Assembly (NCBI GenBank): GCA_016928025.1
Contig: JAFGLN010000032.1
Coordinates: forward strand, 1-40,352
DNA length: 40,352 nucleotides
Source of the DNA: Deltaproteobacteria bacterium
GTDB taxonomy: Bacteria > Desulfobacterota > Syntrophia > Syntrophales > JAFGHS01
Direction of reading: 5' to 3'
Shown: one piece after another, positions 7,806 through 16,313 of the stretch
Position numbering within the stretch: position 1 is the first letter of the stretch
Layout: each line of letters starts with the position of its first letter
The notes under the pieces: generated by a model
Databases searched by the model: none
Told to the model about the DNA's origin: nothing
The model's input: the letters and a program-made list of their open reading frames with translations, nothing else
Translations under genes and position numbers: made by a program

Positions 7806-8566
7806 TATCTCCCTCCCTCAGGCGCTTTGAGATAGATGAAAAACTCTTTATTGCCGGCCGGACCGAGGATCGGCGATTCACAGACCCCTAAAATATCGAG
7901 GTCCAAGCCAAGACAGAACGATCGGATGTCATCAATAACGCGTTGGTGCAGGTGCGGATTTTTCACGACGCCATTCTTTTCGACATCCTGCCGACCCACT
8001 TCAAACTGCGGCTTGATCAAAGCCAGAATGACGGCGCTTTTCCTCAATAATTTCAACAGGGCAGGAATAACCAACTTCAGCGAGATAAAAGAGACATCAA
8101 CCGTTGCCATATCGATCGGCTCTGCAATGTCGCTGCCGTCGTAATAACGGATATTCGTTCGTTCGATCACAACAACCCGCTGATCGTTCCTGATTTTCCA
8201 GGCCAGTTGACCGTAACCGACATCGAGGGCATAGACTTTCCGGGCGCCCGCCTGGATCAGGCAGTCCGTAAAGCCGCCTGTCGAAGCCCCCACATCAAGA
8301 ACAATCCGGTTTTCGACATGAATGTCAAATATTTTCAGGGCGCCCTGAAGCTTGAGTCCCCCTCTGCCGACATAAGTATTCGGTTCGCCCTTCAGCCGCA
8401 ATTCAGCATCGACAGGAACCAGCGTGCCTGCCTTATCGACCATCCTGTCCCCCACCAGGACGGTGCCGGACAGGATAATCGCCCGGGCCTGTTCCCGGGA
8501 TGAGGCATACCCCCTTTCCAGGAGCAACTTATCGAGCCGGGTTTTATCTTTTCCGGAGAAATTCAT
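7805..8566 (-). CDS. tlyA: TlyA-family 2'-O-ribose rRNA methyltransferase (hemolysin A-like)
   Basis: Predicted SAM-dependent 2'-O-methyltransferase acting on rRNA cytidines. An N-terminal S4 RNA-binding domain (RLDKLLLERGYASSREQARA onward, to about residue 65) is followed by an FtsJ/RrmJ-like fold with the SAM-binding segment VLDVGASTGGFTDCLIQAG and the later VDVSFISLKL. The ATG at 8566 overlaps the dxs stop as ATGA and gives the usual short N-terminus. An in-frame ATG at 8587 would overlap dxs by 25 bases. Its 3' end overlaps ispH by one base. Its place among isoprenoid genes is common in bacteria and does not imply a role in that pathway. Confidence 0.93.
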   Translation of the reverse strand: MNFSGKDKTRLDKLLLERGYASSREQARAIILSGTVLVGDRMVDKAGTLVPVDAELRLKGEPNTYVGRGGLKLQGALKIFDIHVENRIVLDVGASTGGFTDCLIQAGARKVYALDVGYGQLAWKIRNDQRVVVIERTNIRYYDGSDIAEPIDMATVDVSFISLKLVIPALLKLLRKSAVILALIKPQFEVGRQDVEKNGVVKNPHLHQRVIDDIRSFCLGLDLDILGVCESPILGPAGNKEFFIYLKAPEGGR

Positions 8567-10482
8567 TTTCGTTTTGCCGGCGGGCATCGCATCATCATCC
8601 GCGCCGTCGCGGCAATTCCATCCGCATCGATGCCATAGATTTTTCTCAATTCATCCTGCGGGGCCTGCGGGACAAATTCATCTCGGACACCGAGCCTGGC
8701 GACGCGGCAATCATGAAGACCGTTATCCTGAAGGAGCTCGAGGACGGCGGAGCCAAAGCCGCCCATCAAAATATTCTCCTCTACCGTAATGACCTTTTTG
8801 ACTTTTTCGGCCGCTTCACACAATAAATTACGGTCCAGAGGTTTGACAAACCTGGCATTGATCACCGTTGCGCTGATATTTTCCTTATGAAGTCTTTCGG
8901 CTGCTTCAAGCGCCGGGTGGACCGTCGATCCGATGGCCATGATGGCCAAGTCTTCTCCTTCGCGAATGATCTCACCCTTTCCCAATTCCATTATCCGGGG
9001 AGATGGTTCAACCGGGACGCCGACACCTTTGCCCCGCGGATAGCGAATGGCAACGGCACATTCACTTTCTACAGCTGTTTTGAGCATATGCTGAAGTTCG
9101 TTTTCATCCTTCGGGGCCATCACAACAAGATCCGGAATGGTCCGGAGGTAGGACATATCGAAGAGACCATGATGGGTCGGCCCGTCGTCGCCGACAAAAC
9201 CGCTGCGATCCACGACTAGAACCACCGGTATTTTTTGCAGAGACACATCATGCAATATTTGATCGTAAGCCCGCTGCAAAAAGGTGGAATAAATAGCAAC
9301 AACCGGGACAAAGTTCTCGGAAGCCAGACCGGCGGCAAATGTCACGGCGTGCTGTTCGGCGATGCCGACATCATAAAATCTCTCCGGAAATTCCTTGGCA
9401 AATTCGCTCAAACCTGTTCCATCACACATAGCAGCCGTAATGGCACATATCCGTGGATTCATCCGAGCAAGCTCTATGATCGTGTTGCCGAACATCTTCG
9501 TATAAGATACGGGTACCGGCCTGTCGTTCAGCGAGAGAGGCCGGCCTGTTTCAATATCAAAGGGCGCAACGCCGTGGAATCTAAGCGGCTCTTCTTCGGC
9601 AAATTTATAGCCCTTTCCCTTTTTCGTCAGCACATGAAGCAGGACAGGACCCGATAAATCTTTTACGTTTTCCAGGGTTCTAATCAGGTGATCCAGGCGG
9701 TGCCCTTCGATAGGCCCGACATAGGTGAATCCGAGCTCTTCGAAAAGGGCTCCGGGGATAATCAACGTCTTTAGGGATTCTTCAATATGCCTGGTGAATT
9801 TGACCATCTGCTCGCCGATACCCGGAATATTCTTCAAAAAATTTTTTAATTCCGACCTCAGCCTGGTCACCGTCTGACCTGTCATGATGCGGTTCAGGTA
9901 AGCCGACATGGCACCGACATTGGGCGATATGGACACTTCGTTGTCATTCAAGATGATAATCAGATCTTTATCTCTGTCACCCGCCCAGTTCAGGGCCTCA
10001 AAAGCCATTCCCGTCGTCATGGCCCCGTCGCCGATGATGGCGATGGTTTTGAACGACTCTTTTTTCAGACATCTTGCCTCGGTAATGCCCGTCGCCGCCG
10101 ATATGGACGTACCGCTGTGGCCGACGGTGAACACATCAAAAGGGCTTTCTTCTCTTCTGGGAAAACCGCTGATGCCGTCCTTCTGCCGCAGGGTGTGAAA
10201 GACGGCCTTTCTACCCGTTAAAATTTTATGGGCGTAGGCCTGATGCCCCACATCCCAGATAACTTTATCTCTTGGTGTATTAAAAACATAGTGAACAGCC
10301 AAGGTGAGTTCCACTGTGCCCAGAGAAGAGGCCAGATGACCACCGGTCTTTGCAACGGTTTGAATGATGGTCCGGCGAAGCTCCTCGGCCAGGGTATTTA
10401 GAGATCCCACATCGAGCTTTCTGATATCCTCAGGATAATTTACGGTCTCCAGAATACTGCCCTGTATTTTATCGGTCGTCAT
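8563..10482 (-). CDS. dxs: 1-deoxy-D-xylulose-5-phosphate synthase
   Basis: Condenses pyruvate and glyceraldehyde-3-phosphate to DXP, the entry step of the MEP pathway; it uses thiamine diphosphate and Mg2+. The protein has 639 residues, the normal length. The ThDP/Mg motif GDGAMTTGMAFEALN with the downstream ILNDNEVSISPN is present, as are the transketolase-like pyrimidine-binding segment GIAEQHAVTFAAGLA and the DXS signature DRSGFVGDDGPTHHG. The start ATG overlaps the ispA stop by one base (TAATG) and the stop overlaps tlyA (ATGA), so translation is likely coupled along the operon. Confidence 0.97.
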   Translation of the reverse strand: MTTDKIQGSILETVNYPEDIRKLDVGSLNTLAEELRRTIIQTVAKTGGHLASSLGTVELTLAVHYVFNTPRDKVIWDVGHQAYAHKILTGRKAVFHTLRQKDGISGFPRREESPFDVFTVGHSGTSISAATGITEARCLKKESFKTIAIIGDGAMTTGMAFEALNWAGDRDKDLIIILNDNEVSISPNVGAMSAYLNRIMTGQTVTRLRSELKNFLKNIPGIGEQMVKFTRHIEESLKTLIIPGALFEELGFTYVGPIEGHRLDHLIRTLENVKDLSGPVLLHVLTKKGKGYKFAEEEPLRFHGVAPFDIETGRPLSLNDRPVPVSYTKMFGNTIIELARMNPRICAITAAMCDGTGLSEFAKEFPERFYDVGIAEQHAVTFAAGLASENFVPVVAIYSTFLQRAYDQILHDVSLQKIPVVLVVDRSGFVGDDGPTHHGLFDMSYLRTIPDLVVMAPKDENELQHMLKTAVESECAVAIRYPRGKGVGVPVEPSPRIMELGKGEIIREGEDLAIMAIGSTVHPALEAAERLHKENISATVINARFVKPLDRNLLCEAAEKVKKVITVEENILMGGFGSAVLELLQDNGLHDCRVARLGVRDEFVPQAPQDELRKIYGIDADGIAATARMMMRCPPAKRK

Positions 10483-11384
10483 TACGAACTACGCTCCACG
10501 ACGTACTCGGCAATCCATCTCAACGGCAAGGCCCTCTCTTCAAAAAGGGCGACATCCTCTATGGCGGCCTGCGTTAATTCAAAAGCTTTTTGGCGTGATA
10601 CCTCCACGCCCACGAGGGCGGGATACGCCAGTTTGCCGCGCTCCCGGTCACTGCCGGTATTCTTTCCCAGCAACTCCTTGTTGCCCTCAACATTGAGAAG
10701 GTCGTCGGCAATCTGAAAGGCCAGGCCGATATGATGGCCGTAAGCCTCAAGGGCATTCACCTCCACCGTGTTCGCTCCCGCGAGAAGGGCGCCGGATTTC
10801 AGGGAAACGGCAATCAGGGCGGCGGTTTTATGGTAATGAATATAATTTAACGTATCGGGGTCTCCCTGTCTGCCTTCCGACAGGATGTCAACGGTCTGCC
10901 CCCCGACCATACCGTCATAACCCGCAGCCTGGGCAATGTCCCTCACCACCACTAAAAGTTTCGCCGGATCGATTTCCGGCATGAGGTCCGTTCGGGCCAT
11001 AAGGTGGAAAGCCTCCGTCAGCAGGGCATCCCCGGCCAATATGGCCACGGCCTCCCCGAAAACTTTATGATTCGTCGGTTTTCCCCGGCGGACATCATCG
11101 TTATCCATTGCCGGCAGGTCATCGTGGATGAGGGAATAGGTATGGATCATCTCCAAGGCACAGGCCACCGGAAGAGTCGTTTTGATATCACCTCCGACAG
11201 TTTCCGCGGCGGCCAGACATAAAACCGGTCTGATTCTTTTGCCGCCTGCAAACAGGCTGTAACGCACGGCTTGAATGAGGGCGGACGGATAGACATTTTC
11301 CGCCGGCAGGTAGGCTTCGAGGGCCTGATCGACCAGTTTCTTTTTATCTTTGAGATATCCATCCAGTTTTGCGTCAAACGTCAT
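10482..11384 (-). CDS. ispA: Polyprenyl (farnesyl/geranylgeranyl) diphosphate synthase
   Basis: A trans-prenyltransferase adding IPP units to DMAPP or GPP. The first aspartate-rich motif is DDLPAMDNDDVRRGKPT, with the two-residue insertion usual in bacterial FPP synthases. The second is DDLLN within QIADDLLNVEG, with Asn where Asp is commoner at the last position. GGKRIRPVL near residue 45 is also diagnostic. The start at 11384 gives 300 residues, the family length. It overlaps xseB by 11 bases and has GGAAGAAG just upstream. A longer frame back to 11462 runs through xseB and is not credible. Product chain length cannot be read with certainty. Confidence 0.95.
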   Translation of the reverse strand: MTFDAKLDGYLKDKKKLVDQALEAYLPAENVYPSALIQAVRYSLFAGGKRIRPVLCLAAAETVGGDIKTTLPVACALEMIHTYSLIHDDLPAMDNDDVRRGKPTNHKVFGEAVAILAGDALLTEAFHLMARTDLMPEIDPAKLLVVVRDIAQAAGYDGMVGGQTVDILSEGRQGDPDTLNYIHYHKTAALIAVSLKSGALLAGANTVEVNALEAYGHHIGLAFQIADDLLNVEGNKELLGKNTGSDRERGKLAYPALVGVEVSRQKAFELTQAAIEDVALFEERALPLRWIAEYVVERSS

Positions 11385-11607
11385 TTTCTTCTTCCTGGAC
11401 CGGCCTGGTCGATAATTCATCGCCGTCATGAAGCAAAAGATCGACGCGCCTTTCCGCTTCATCCAACTTTTTCGTGCAAACCCTTACCAGCTTAATGCCT
11501 TCTTCAAACGCCTTGAGCGACTCATCCAGAGTCATATTTCCGGCTTCCATCTTTCTGACGATTTCTTCGAGCTTTTCCAGCGCTTCTTCGAATTTGTCCT
11601 TCGCCAT
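11374..11607 (-). CDS. xseB: Exodeoxyribonuclease VII small subunit
   Basis: A 77-residue helical subunit that assembles on XseA to form exonuclease VII, a single-strand DNA exonuclease. The family pattern is clear: FEEALEKLEEIVRKMEAG, then LDESLKAFEEGIKLVR, ending in a charged tail. The start at 11607 is 5 bases after the xseA stop, and the ribosome site AGGAG overlaps that stop region. The 3' end overlaps ispA by 11 bases. Confidence 0.95.
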   Translation of the reverse strand: MAKDKFEEALEKLEEIVRKMEAGNMTLDESLKAFEEGIKLVRVCTKKLDEAERRVDLLLHDGDELSTRPVQEEENDV

Positions 11608-11612
11608 GTTCT

Positions 11613-12953
11613 TTACTCCTGCTCCACCTTGGTGACTCTGGCTTGAAAACTTCCCTCGAAAACTTTTACCGCCACCTCGCCCCCCGGGACAACGGCATCC
11701 GCTATAGTGATGATCACACCTGACGGCAGCGTTCTGGCAATACTGTATCCCCGCCTTAAAATAGCCATGGGACTTAAGGTATCCAAGACGGTCATATCGT
11801 TTTGGACTCTGTTGTTGAAATCACCGACGGCTGTCTTAATGAAACCGGTTAAATCCTTCCGGGCATTTTCCATCCGCAGGCGTTGCGTTTTGATCTGAAA
11901 AACCGGACTCTGGTGAATAATCCGCATTCCCAGTTCCCTCATCCTATTTCTTAGCTTATCCTGCCGATTCGCTGCGGTCCTTTTGAGCCTTTCCAGACGC
12001 TCATCCACCAGCAGCCGCAACGTATTTATTTTCTCCCTAGGATCTCGAAGCCTGTCTTGCAGCATAAAAACGGTTTCCGTGCGTTTTTCCGTCGCCCGCC
12101 GATGATATTGAATGAGTCGGAGGTTGCAGGATTCAACCATCTCCATTAGCTCTCTCTTGACCGGCACGACCATTTCGGCCGCGGCCGACGGTGTGGGGGT
12201 TCGGAGGTCCGAAACGAAATCGGCAATCGTATAGTCCGTTTCATGTCCGATCGCCGAAATAACGGGAAGGTTTGATGCATAAATCGCCCGCGCGACTCCT
12301 TCGTCATTGAAAGGCGCCAGATCTTCCAACGACCCGCCGCCACGCGCCAAAATAATGACATCGATGTTTCCAAAACGGTTCATATCGTCCATGGCCCTGA
12401 TAATCTCGGCCGGGGCCTCCGAACCCTGCACCCGTACCGGAGCGATCAGGATATGAACGGAAGGAAAACGACGCCTCGTAACACTCAATATGTCTTTGAT
12501 AACAGCGCCGGTCGGCGAAGTAATGACCCCGATCCGCCGGGGCAGAAAAGGGATTTTTTTCTTACGTTTTTCATCAAACAGCCCCTCTTTTTGCAAGCGT
12601 TCTTTCAACTGTTCAAAGGCTTTTTGCAGGGCGCCGACACCTTTTGGTTCTATGGCGTCAATAATCAGTTGATATTCGCCTCGGGGATGATAGACGCTTA
12701 GTTTTGCCCGGCAAATGATTGACATGCCTTCTTCATAGTCGAATGCAGCGGCATTTTTTCTCATGCCAAAGGCAGACTGGAACACCACGGCACGGATCTG
12801 GCTGTTTTCGTCCTTCAGGGTAAAATAGGCATGTCCGGATTGCGGCCTGCGCAGATTGGATATTTCACCTTCCACCCAGACAAAACCGAAACTGGATTCT
12901 AAAATGTTCTTAATATTCAGATTCAGTTTTGTTACGGTCAATATTTCTTTCAT
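11613..12953 (-). CDS. xseA: Exodeoxyribonuclease VII large subunit
   Basis: Catalytic subunit of exonuclease VII, degrading single-stranded DNA to oligonucleotides. It has 446 residues, close to the usual length. The N-terminal OB-fold is recognisable from WVEGEISNLRRPQSGHAYFTLKD. The catalytic core has RIGVITSPTGAVIKDIL, the glycine-rich VIILARGGGSLEDL and the segment SAIGHETDYTIADFVSDLR with TPTPSAAAE. A long coiled-coil region follows (about residues 265-390), then a C-terminal segment with LRRGYSI. AAGGGGAT precedes the ATG. It is the first gene of the xseA-xseB-ispA-dxs-tlyA-ispH run. No convincing promoter was found in the bases above it. Confidence 0.96.
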   Translation of the reverse strand: MKEILTVTKLNLNIKNILESSFGFVWVEGEISNLRRPQSGHAYFTLKDENSQIRAVVFQSAFGMRKNAAAFDYEEGMSIICRAKLSVYHPRGEYQLIIDAIEPKGVGALQKAFEQLKERLQKEGLFDEKRKKKIPFLPRRIGVITSPTGAVIKDILSVTRRRFPSVHILIAPVRVQGSEAPAEIIRAMDDMNRFGNIDVIILARGGGSLEDLAPFNDEGVARAIYASNLPVISAIGHETDYTIADFVSDLRTPTPSAAAEMVVPVKRELMEMVESCNLRLIQYHRRATEKRTETVFMLQDRLRDPREKINTLRLLVDERLERLKRTAANRQDKLRNRMRELGMRIIHQSPVFQIKTQRLRMENARKDLTGFIKTAVGDFNNRVQNDMTVLDTLSPMAILRRGYSIARTLPSGVIITIADAVVPGGEVAVKVFEGSFQARVTKVEQE

Positions 12954-13175
12954 CGATCATCCCCTTGAGTCGGCCTATCAGATATTACAATACTTTACAA
13001 GAGCGTTTTTCCGACCCTATAGGGCAGAAATCCTACAGAATATTTATGATTCGGTATGGGGGTTGAATTGGTAATGATACGGGAGGATACAGCGATCTGA
13101 TATCACCCAATAATATTAAAAAATAAATCGGTTAAGAATTTAGTTTGCCTCATTCATGCCCGATTATATTTTAAA

Positions 13176-13248
13176 TGGAGATGAGGGGGATCGAACCCCT
13201 GACCTCGGCATTGCGAACGCCGCGCTCTCCCAGCTGAGCTACATCCCC
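13176..13248 (-). tRNA. tRNA-Ala (anticodon CGC)
   Basis: Read on the minus strand, a full 73-base cloverleaf is present: 7-bp acceptor stem GGGGATG/CATCTCC with the G3:U70 pair that marks alanine tRNAs, D stem GCTC/GAGC, anticodon stem CGGCG/TGCCG with loop TTCGCAA (anticodon CGC, reads GCG), 5-base variable loop, T arm AGGGG/CCCCT with TTCGATC, and discriminator A. The 3' CCA is not encoded and must be added afterwards. Confidence 0.97.
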
Positions 13249-13324
13249 GTCTATGAAATAAAGGCTTGTTCTCGTCGGAGTCTTTTATTTAGGCACATAT
13301 ATTGCTTTTTTAATAACGGCGCGG

Positions 13325-13353
13325 AGCATATACGAAAGGCACCAACCTGTCAA
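13325..13353 (-). promoter_or_regulatory. Sigma-70-type promoter for tRNA-Ala
   Basis: On the minus strand TTGACA and TATGCT are separated by 17 bases and followed by a GC-rich stretch, as often seen in stable-RNA promoters. Transcription would start about 70 bases before the tRNA 5' end. Confidence 0.6.
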
Positions 13354-13384
13354 GATTAAGTTGAATGTGCGGGTCGACTATTTA

Positions 13385-13413
13385 TTGACAAAAAGAATGC
13401 CCTTTTCTATAGT
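13385..13413 (+). promoter_or_regulatory. Sigma-70-type promoter for the pilT operon
   Basis: TTGACA and TATAGT are separated by 17 bases, an almost consensus promoter 47 bases before the pilT ATG. Its -35 box lies about 31 bases from the -35 box of the divergent tRNA promoter. Confidence 0.75.
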
Positions 13414-13460
13414 TCAAGCTTCAAAAAATTTTATAATATCAATACATAAGGAGATGGATT

Positions 13461-14543
13461 ATGGCAAAAATTGACGCCTTTTTCCAATTAATGCACGAGC
13501 AGGGTGCATCGGACCTTCATCTGGTGTCGGGACAGCAGCCGGTTCTCAGAATCCGGGGCGATATGGAACGGATAAAATATAATGTGTTGGAAAACGACGA
13601 ACTGAAGTCCATGCTGTACGAAATAACCGCGGAACATAAAATCAAACAGTTCGAAGAAACAGGGGATGTCGATTTTGCTTATGAAATACCCGGTCTGGCC
13701 CGCTACCGGGCCAATTTTTTTCAACAAAAATTCGGTATTGCCGCGGTTTTCAGAGAAATCCCCAGCAAAATAGTCACCTGCAAGGAGTTGGGACTCCCTC
13801 CCGTCATCGAAAAACTGGCCAGCCTGCCGAGAGGGCTGGTCCTCATTACGGGACCGACGGGAAGCGGAAAGTCTACAACCCTGGCTGCCATTGTCGATGA
13901 GGCAAACCGAGTCCGTAAGGACCATATTATTACCGTCGAAGACCCCATCGAATTTGTCCATCAAAGTGCCAACTGCATCGTCAATCATCGGGAAGTCGGT
14001 CTTCACACCAAGACCTTCTCCGCAGCCCTGCGCGGCGCCCTGCGTGAAGACCCGGACATCATCCTTGTCGGTGAAATGCGCGACCTGGAGACCATCGAAC
14101 TGGCTATCGAAGCAGCGTCGACAGGCCATCTCGTCCTGGCCACGTTACACACATCCAGCGCCGCCAAAACAATCGACCGGGTGATCGAAGTTTTTCCCGC
14201 AGAGGAACAAATGCAGATTCGATCCACCCTTGCCGACAGCATTCGCGCCATCATTTCTCAGGTTCTTTTCAAAAGAGCGGACCGCGCGGGCCGCTGCGCC
14301 GCTTTGGAAATACTCATCGCTAATGCGGCGGTGCGAAACCTTATCCGGGAATCCAAGACGTTCCAGATTCCCTCCATGATCCAGACCGGACGAAAATACG
14401 GCATGCAGTTACTGGACGACGCCATTATGGATCTATACAACAAAGGCTGGATCAGTGCCGATGATGCGTATACAAAAGCCAACGATAAAGCGAAATTCAG
14501 GCCTCTTTTAAAAGCACCTCCTTCCGATTTTACGGAAGTGTAA
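13461..14543 (+). CDS. pilT: Type IV pilus retraction ATPase PilT
   Basis: Hexameric cytoplasmic ATPase that drives pilus depolymerisation and twitching. It has 360 residues. The N-terminal PAS-like domain begins with SDLHLVSGQQPVLRIRG. Walker A is GPTGSGKS at residues 131-138. The Asp box and Walker B region contain ITVEDPIEFVH and EDPDIILVGEMRDLET, and the His box has HLVLATLHTSSA. The retraction-specific motif AIRNLIRE appears as AVRNLIRE, which separates PilT from PilB and PilU. AAGGAG lies 6-8 bases before the ATG. It leads a three-gene unit with pilU and a receiver-like gene. Confidence 0.97.
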   Translation: MAKIDAFFQLMHEQGASDLHLVSGQQPVLRIRGDMERIKYNVLENDELKSMLYEITAEHKIKQFEETGDVDFAYEIPGLARYRANFFQQKFGIAAVFREIPSKIVTCKELGLPPVIEKLASLPRGLVLITGPTGSGKSTTLAAIVDEANRVRKDHIITVEDPIEFVHQSANCIVNHREVGLHTKTFSAALRGALREDPDIILVGEMRDLETIELAIEAASTGHLVLATLHTSSAAKTIDRVIEVFPAEEQMQIRSTLADSIRAIISQVLFKRADRAGRCAALEILIANAAVRNLIRESKTFQIPSMIQTGRKYGMQLLDDAIMDLYNKGWISADDAYTKANDKAKFRPLLKAPPSDFTEV

Positions 14544-14594
14544 TGTAGATTTCATAGGTCTTGATCAGCGGGCTTTTCAATATCTGGAGGTTTT

Positions 14595-15770
14595 ATGCGT
14601 AAACAGGAAATAGATTACATCTTGACGAAAATGCTGGATTCGGCCAAAAACGTCTCCGATCTGAACATTACCGTCGGCAAACCCTTTCAGGTCGAAAGCG
14701 ATGGTCAGTTAATCAATGTGAAGTTTGACCCGCCTTTTGACAAGCTTACGTCCTTTCAAACAGAAATATTTGCCATGAACCTGCTTCGTCAGGATCGTCG
14801 TCTCACGGACACCTTGCTTTCCGAGGGTTCCTGCGACTGCTCTTACGAACTACCGGGTAAGGCACGCTTCAGGGTTAACATCTTTTCTCAACGCGGCCAT
14901 TACTCCATCGTTTTAAGAAAACTGGAAACAAAGATCCCCACACGTGAAGATTTAAACCTGCCGGAAGTTTTCAGAAACATGTCCAAAGAAAAAAACGGCA
15001 TCATTATCATTACCGGCGCCACCGGAAGCGGTAAAACAACCTCCCTGGCAACCATATTAAATGAAATAAATGAAGAGCAATCCGTCCATATCGTCACCCT
15101 TGAAGATCCCGTCGAATACGTGCACGCTCATAAAAAAGCCACCTTGAATCAACGGGAAATGGGCGCTGATTTCGATACGTTTGCCAACGGACTGCGCGCC
15201 GCCCTGAGACAGGCGCCGAAGATCATTCTGGTCGGAGAGATGCGCGATCGGGAAACGGTTGAGATCGCCCTCAATGCCGCAGAGACAGGGCATCTTGTTT
15301 TAACCACCCTCCATACGATTGATGCGGGCTCAACGATCAACCGCATCATCGGCATGTTTACAACAGAGGAGGAAAATCAAATCCGTATCCGACTGGCCGA
15401 TACGATCCGCTGGATCGTTTGCCAAAGATTACTTCCGAAAATCGGAGGGGGCAGGACCGCGGCTTTCGAGATCCTGGGCACGAACCTGCGCGTCAGAGAT
15501 TCGATCCTGAACGGGGAAACGGAAGGTAAAACGTTCTATGAAATTATTGCCGCAAGTAAGGCCTTCGGCATGATCACCTTCGATGATTATATGGTTAAAC
15601 TTTTTTCCGAAGGCCTCGTCACCGAAGAAACAGCCAGAGGTTATGCCTCCAATAAAAGCATTGTCGGCCGCGGTATAGACTTCCTGAAGAGCGCCAAAGG
15701 TGAAGCCACAACGGATATCGGGCGTCTTGAAGTCGATAGGGATTACGGCAGAATGAAAGACAGATGGTAG
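14595..15770 (+). CDS. pilU: PilT-like pilus retraction ATPase (PilU type)
   Basis: A second secretion-type ATPase of 391 residues, probably an accessory retraction motor. Walker A is GATGSGKT at residues 141-148; the Walker B region has QAPKIILVGEMRDRETVE and the His box TGHLVLTTLHTIDA. The AIRNLIRE motif of true PilT is not conserved; the matching stretch reads RVRDSILNGETEGKTF, followed by GMITFDDYMVKLF, which resembles PilU. A good ribosome site (GGAGG) precedes the ATG. It follows pilT by 51 bases. The PilU label rests on motif differences and gene order. It could equally be called PilT2. Confidence 0.85.
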   Translation: MRKQEIDYILTKMLDSAKNVSDLNITVGKPFQVESDGQLINVKFDPPFDKLTSFQTEIFAMNLLRQDRRLTDTLLSEGSCDCSYELPGKARFRVNIFSQRGHYSIVLRKLETKIPTREDLNLPEVFRNMSKEKNGIIIITGATGSGKTTSLATILNEINEEQSVHIVTLEDPVEYVHAHKKATLNQREMGADFDTFANGLRAALRQAPKIILVGEMRDRETVEIALNAAETGHLVLTTLHTIDAGSTINRIIGMFTTEEENQIRIRLADTIRWIVCQRLLPKIGGGRTAAFEILGTNLRVRDSILNGETEGKTFYEIIAASKAFGMITFDDYMVKLFSEGLVTEETARGYASNKSIVGRGIDFLKSAKGEATTDIGRLEVDRDYGRMKDRW

Positions 15771-15791
15771 AATACGGGACAGGAGAAACCC

Positions 15792-16313
15792 ATGGAAAAA
15801 GAAAAAACAATCATGGAAGAATTGGAAGAAGATATTTACGATGCCGCAGACAGACCTTTTGACTTCGTGGGCGCCGATGAACAGACCGCCATCATATGCG
15901 AAGCGAATGAAGGCGTTCGAGGAAAAATCTGCAACATTCTTAAAGGCATGGATTTTCAGATCACCGAAGTCTCATCGGCCCTGGAAGCCCTCAGAAACAT
16001 GCGCTATCATGAATACGATCTGGTCGTCGTCAACGAAAAATTCGACGTCGACAAACAGGATGACAACATAAACAACGTCCTTAATTATCTGGAAAACCTT
16101 CCGATGACCGAAAGGAGGAATATCTTTGTGGTTTTACTCAGCGAAACCCTGCGCACTATGGATAACATGGCGGCTTTCCATCAAAGCGTTCACCTGGTTA
16201 TCAACACCCAAAATCTTGACGACTTCGAAAATATCTTGAACAGAGGCATCGCCATCAACGAGGTCTTTTACAGTATGTTCAAGGAGGGACTCAGGAAGCT
16301 GGGGCGGTATTGA
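15792..16313 (+). CDS. Degenerate response-regulator receiver protein in the pil operon
   Basis: A 173-residue protein with a receiver-like fold but altered active-site residues. Residues 32-40 (TAIICEANE) match the first strand, with glutamates rather than the acidic pair DD. The usual phospho-acceptor Asp is replaced by Asn81 in YDLVVVNEKF. The conserved Lys near the end of the fold is also missing (LVINTQN). It has no output domain. It follows pilU by 21 bases with GGAG before the ATG, so it is probably co-transcribed and may be a phosphorylation-independent partner of the motors; that role is inference. Its last 23 bases overlap the converging TPR gene. Confidence 0.8.
   Translation: MEKEKTIMEELEEDIYDAADRPFDFVGADEQTAIICEANEGVRGKICNILKGMDFQITEVSSALEALRNMRYHEYDLVVVNEKFDVDKQDDNINNVLNYLENLPMTERRNIFVVLLSETLRTMDNMAAFHQSVHLVINTQNLDDFENILNRGIAINEVFYSMFKEGLRKLGRY

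Noticed and set aside
11385..11462. N-terminal extension of ispA
   Set aside because: It reads through xseB in another frame and is not seen in the family; the start at 11384 gives the normal length.
13156..13359. Plus-strand 67-residue frame
   Set aside because: It runs across the tRNA-Ala gene and its promoter on the opposite strand; there is no ribosome site.
13488..14129. Minus-strand 213-residue open frame
   Set aside because: It is antisense to pilT, has no recognisable domain and arises from codon bias of the real gene.
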